Shown here piece by piece: positions 63,197 through 64,000 of a DNA stretch of 64,000 bases. Location of the stretch: assembly GCF_002741015.1 (NCBI RefSeq), contig NZ_CP016616.1, positions 1,409,501 to 1,473,500 of the forward strand, read 5' to 3'. This stretch comes from Microvirga ossetica. Its GTDB lineage: Bacteria; Pseudomonadota; Alphaproteobacteria; Rhizobiales; Beijerinckiaceae. The position numbers and the translations under genes were made by a program. The notes under the pieces are model-generated. The model made no database searches and had not been told where the DNA came from. It saw only the letters and a program-made list of their open reading frames with translations. The stretch's first letter is position 1. The number at the start of each line of letters is the position of its first letter.

Positions 63197-63655
63197 ATGA
63201 CCGACCTGGAAGCCATCGGCAGAACCTGCTTTGCCCTCCATGCCCGCATGACGGCCAGGCTTCTGAGCCGGACCTACGAGGCGGCCTTACGCCCGCTCGG
63301 GTTGAAACTGCCGCAATTCGGCATTCTCGGGGCTATCGGCCATGGAGCGACGATGGGGGCGACAGCCTCCGAGACAGTCCTCGCGGAGAGGCTCGGCCTG
63401 GAGCGGACGACCCTCGTTCGGAACCTGAAAATCCTCGCCCAGAACGGCTGGATCGAGCCTATTGCGGGCAATGGTCGCAGTCAGCGGCACAGGCTGACCC
63501 CATCCGGGCAAGCCATTCTGGAAGCCGCCATTCCGCTCTGGCAGCAGGCGCAGGACCGGCTCGAGGCGAGGCTCAACGGCACGGATGCCGAGGAGGCGCG
63601 TCGGGCGATGCGCGCCCTGCGGAAGGCGACTTATCCTTCATCCGTGAAAGCCTAA
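63197..63655 (+). CDS. MarR-family transcriptional regulator
   Basis: 152 residues. Winged-helix DNA-binding part: LKLPQFGILGAIGHG near 35, SETVLAERLGLERTTLVRNL near 56 (recognition helix) and GWIEPIAGNGRSQRHRLTPSG near 83 (wing). N- and C-terminal helices form the dimer interface. Ligand and targets are unknown. Divergent from groES, with its own promoter presumably in 63129-63196. Its end lies 47 bp before the IS630-type transposase fragment. Confidence 0.9.
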   Translation: MTDLEAIGRTCFALHARMTARLLSRTYEAALRPLGLKLPQFGILGAIGHGATMGATASETVLAERLGLERTTLVRNLKILAQNGWIEPIAGNGRSQRHRLTPSGQAILEAAIPLWQQAQDRLEARLNGTDAEEARRAMRALRKATYPSSVKA

Positions 63656-63702
63656 ACCAGGGAACGCTTCTCCATCTCCCGACTAGATCCTCGGCACAGT
63701 GA

Positions 63703-64000
63703 TCATGACCTTTTGGCGAGTGGCTCGAGAGGGCCGGGTTTGGGATAGGCGCGGCCCATTTTGGCCCGGGCCTTTTCGGTCGTGAACATCCAGGTGATGC
63801 GTGCGCCGGCGGCGTTACGCTCGCGCTCCCAGGCAGCGATTTCCCGCTCGAGCTCCTCGCGCGTGTCAATACGCCGATCCAGGCACTGGCCCTTGAGCAC
63901 CCCAATCTCGATCTCGACCATGTTCAACCAACTCGCATGCTTGGGGGTGTAGTGGAACTCCAGATGCTGCAGGAGGCGATGCGCCTCGTCAGGCGGGAAA
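63703..64000 (-). CDS. IS630-family transposase, C-terminal part (runs off the right edge)
   Basis: The minus-strand frame is open from the window edge to the stop at 63703, about 99 codons. It contains FPPDEAHRLLQHLEFHYTPK and HASWLNMVEIEIGVLKGQ, the diagnostic IS630 end with the third catalytic Glu in NMVEIEIG. The protein continues beyond the window, so completeness is unknown. It ends 47 bp after the marR stop; the corresponding terminal inverted repeat should lie in 63656-63702 but I could not pair it without the other end. Confidence 0.88.
   Translation of the reverse strand, partial: FPPDEAHRLLQHLEFHYTPKHASWLNMVEIEIGVLKGQCLDRRIDTREELEREIAAWERERNAAGARITWMFTTEKARAKMGRAYPKPGPLEPLAKRS

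Noticed and set aside
63656..64000. An integrated phage or genomic island edge at the right end
   Set aside because: Only an IS630-type transposase C-terminus is visible; no tRNA, att site or phage gene supports an island.

Overview
The window is ordinary chromosomal DNA of a high-GC alphaproteobacterium of the Hyphomicrobiales (Rhizobiales). The case rests on gene content and order: the waaA-lpxK lipid A block with DUF4170 and DUF2093 proteins, hisS/hisZ/hisG, a CIRCE-controlled groES-groEL operon, and dispersed palindromic intergenic repeats. A Methylobacteriaceae-like host such as Microvirga is my guess, not a demonstrated assignment. I recognise no rRNA, tRNA, CRISPR array, prophage or plasmid functions.

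Layout. 1-2.7 kb (minus): rsmE, a YbdK-type carboxylate-amine ligase and the 5' part of gshA. 2.9-8.6 kb (plus): a small exported protein, ubiA, a CysQ-like phosphatase, DUF4170, a DUF374 acyltransferase, waaA and lpxK; the last three genes overlap at stop/start codons and form a lipid A/Kdo block. 8.6-16.7 kb: DUF2093 protein and xseA (minus), purD with a possibly structured leader, a haloacetate-dehalogenase-like hydrolase, tadA (minus), an RsuA/RluB-type pseudouridine synthase with very long arginine-rich tails, and rsmD. 16.7-21.9 kb: an RTX protein with a propeller-like N-terminal half, a zinc alcohol dehydrogenase, an MgrA/YghZ-type aldo/keto reductase and a PilZ protein. 21.9-32.6 kb (minus): mutL, pgi, a tandem M16 peptidase pair, an exported protein, lspA and ileS. 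32.9-35.8 kb (plus): catalase-like protein, msrB and a DUF3095 protein. 36-39.5 kb (minus): ribF, a HAD phosphatase and a membrane-anchored degenerate EAL protein. 39.6-46.8 kb (plus): a metal-binding HMA protein, an omega-transaminase, hisS, a Lys/Ala-rich protein, hisZ, hisG and a META-domain protein. 47-51.9 kb: a BacA-like ABC exporter/importer (minus) divergent from metNIQ. 52.0-53.7 kb: a complete IS4-family insertion sequence with a 9-bp target duplication, lying between metQ and its terminator. 54-60.7 kb: a solute-binding protein, an HWE/HisKA_2 histidine kinase, a flavodoxin-like oxidoreductase, an aldo/keto reductase, an ECF sigma/anti-sigma pair with an exported COG4315-type protein, and a secreted VOC protein. 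60.9-64 kb: groEL-groES, a MarR regulator and the 3' part of an IS630-type transposase running off the end.

The most unusual signals are a block of about 0.4 kb inside hisS with much lower GC and foreign codon use, a duplicated GroEL tail just past the groEL stop, the recent IS4 insertion, a foldable purD leader, a hairpin plus U-tract arrangement in front of the BacA-like gene, a catalytically degenerate EAL protein, and several families of mosaic palindromic repeats. I did not find a clear new multi-gene system; most of the window is conserved housekeeping.
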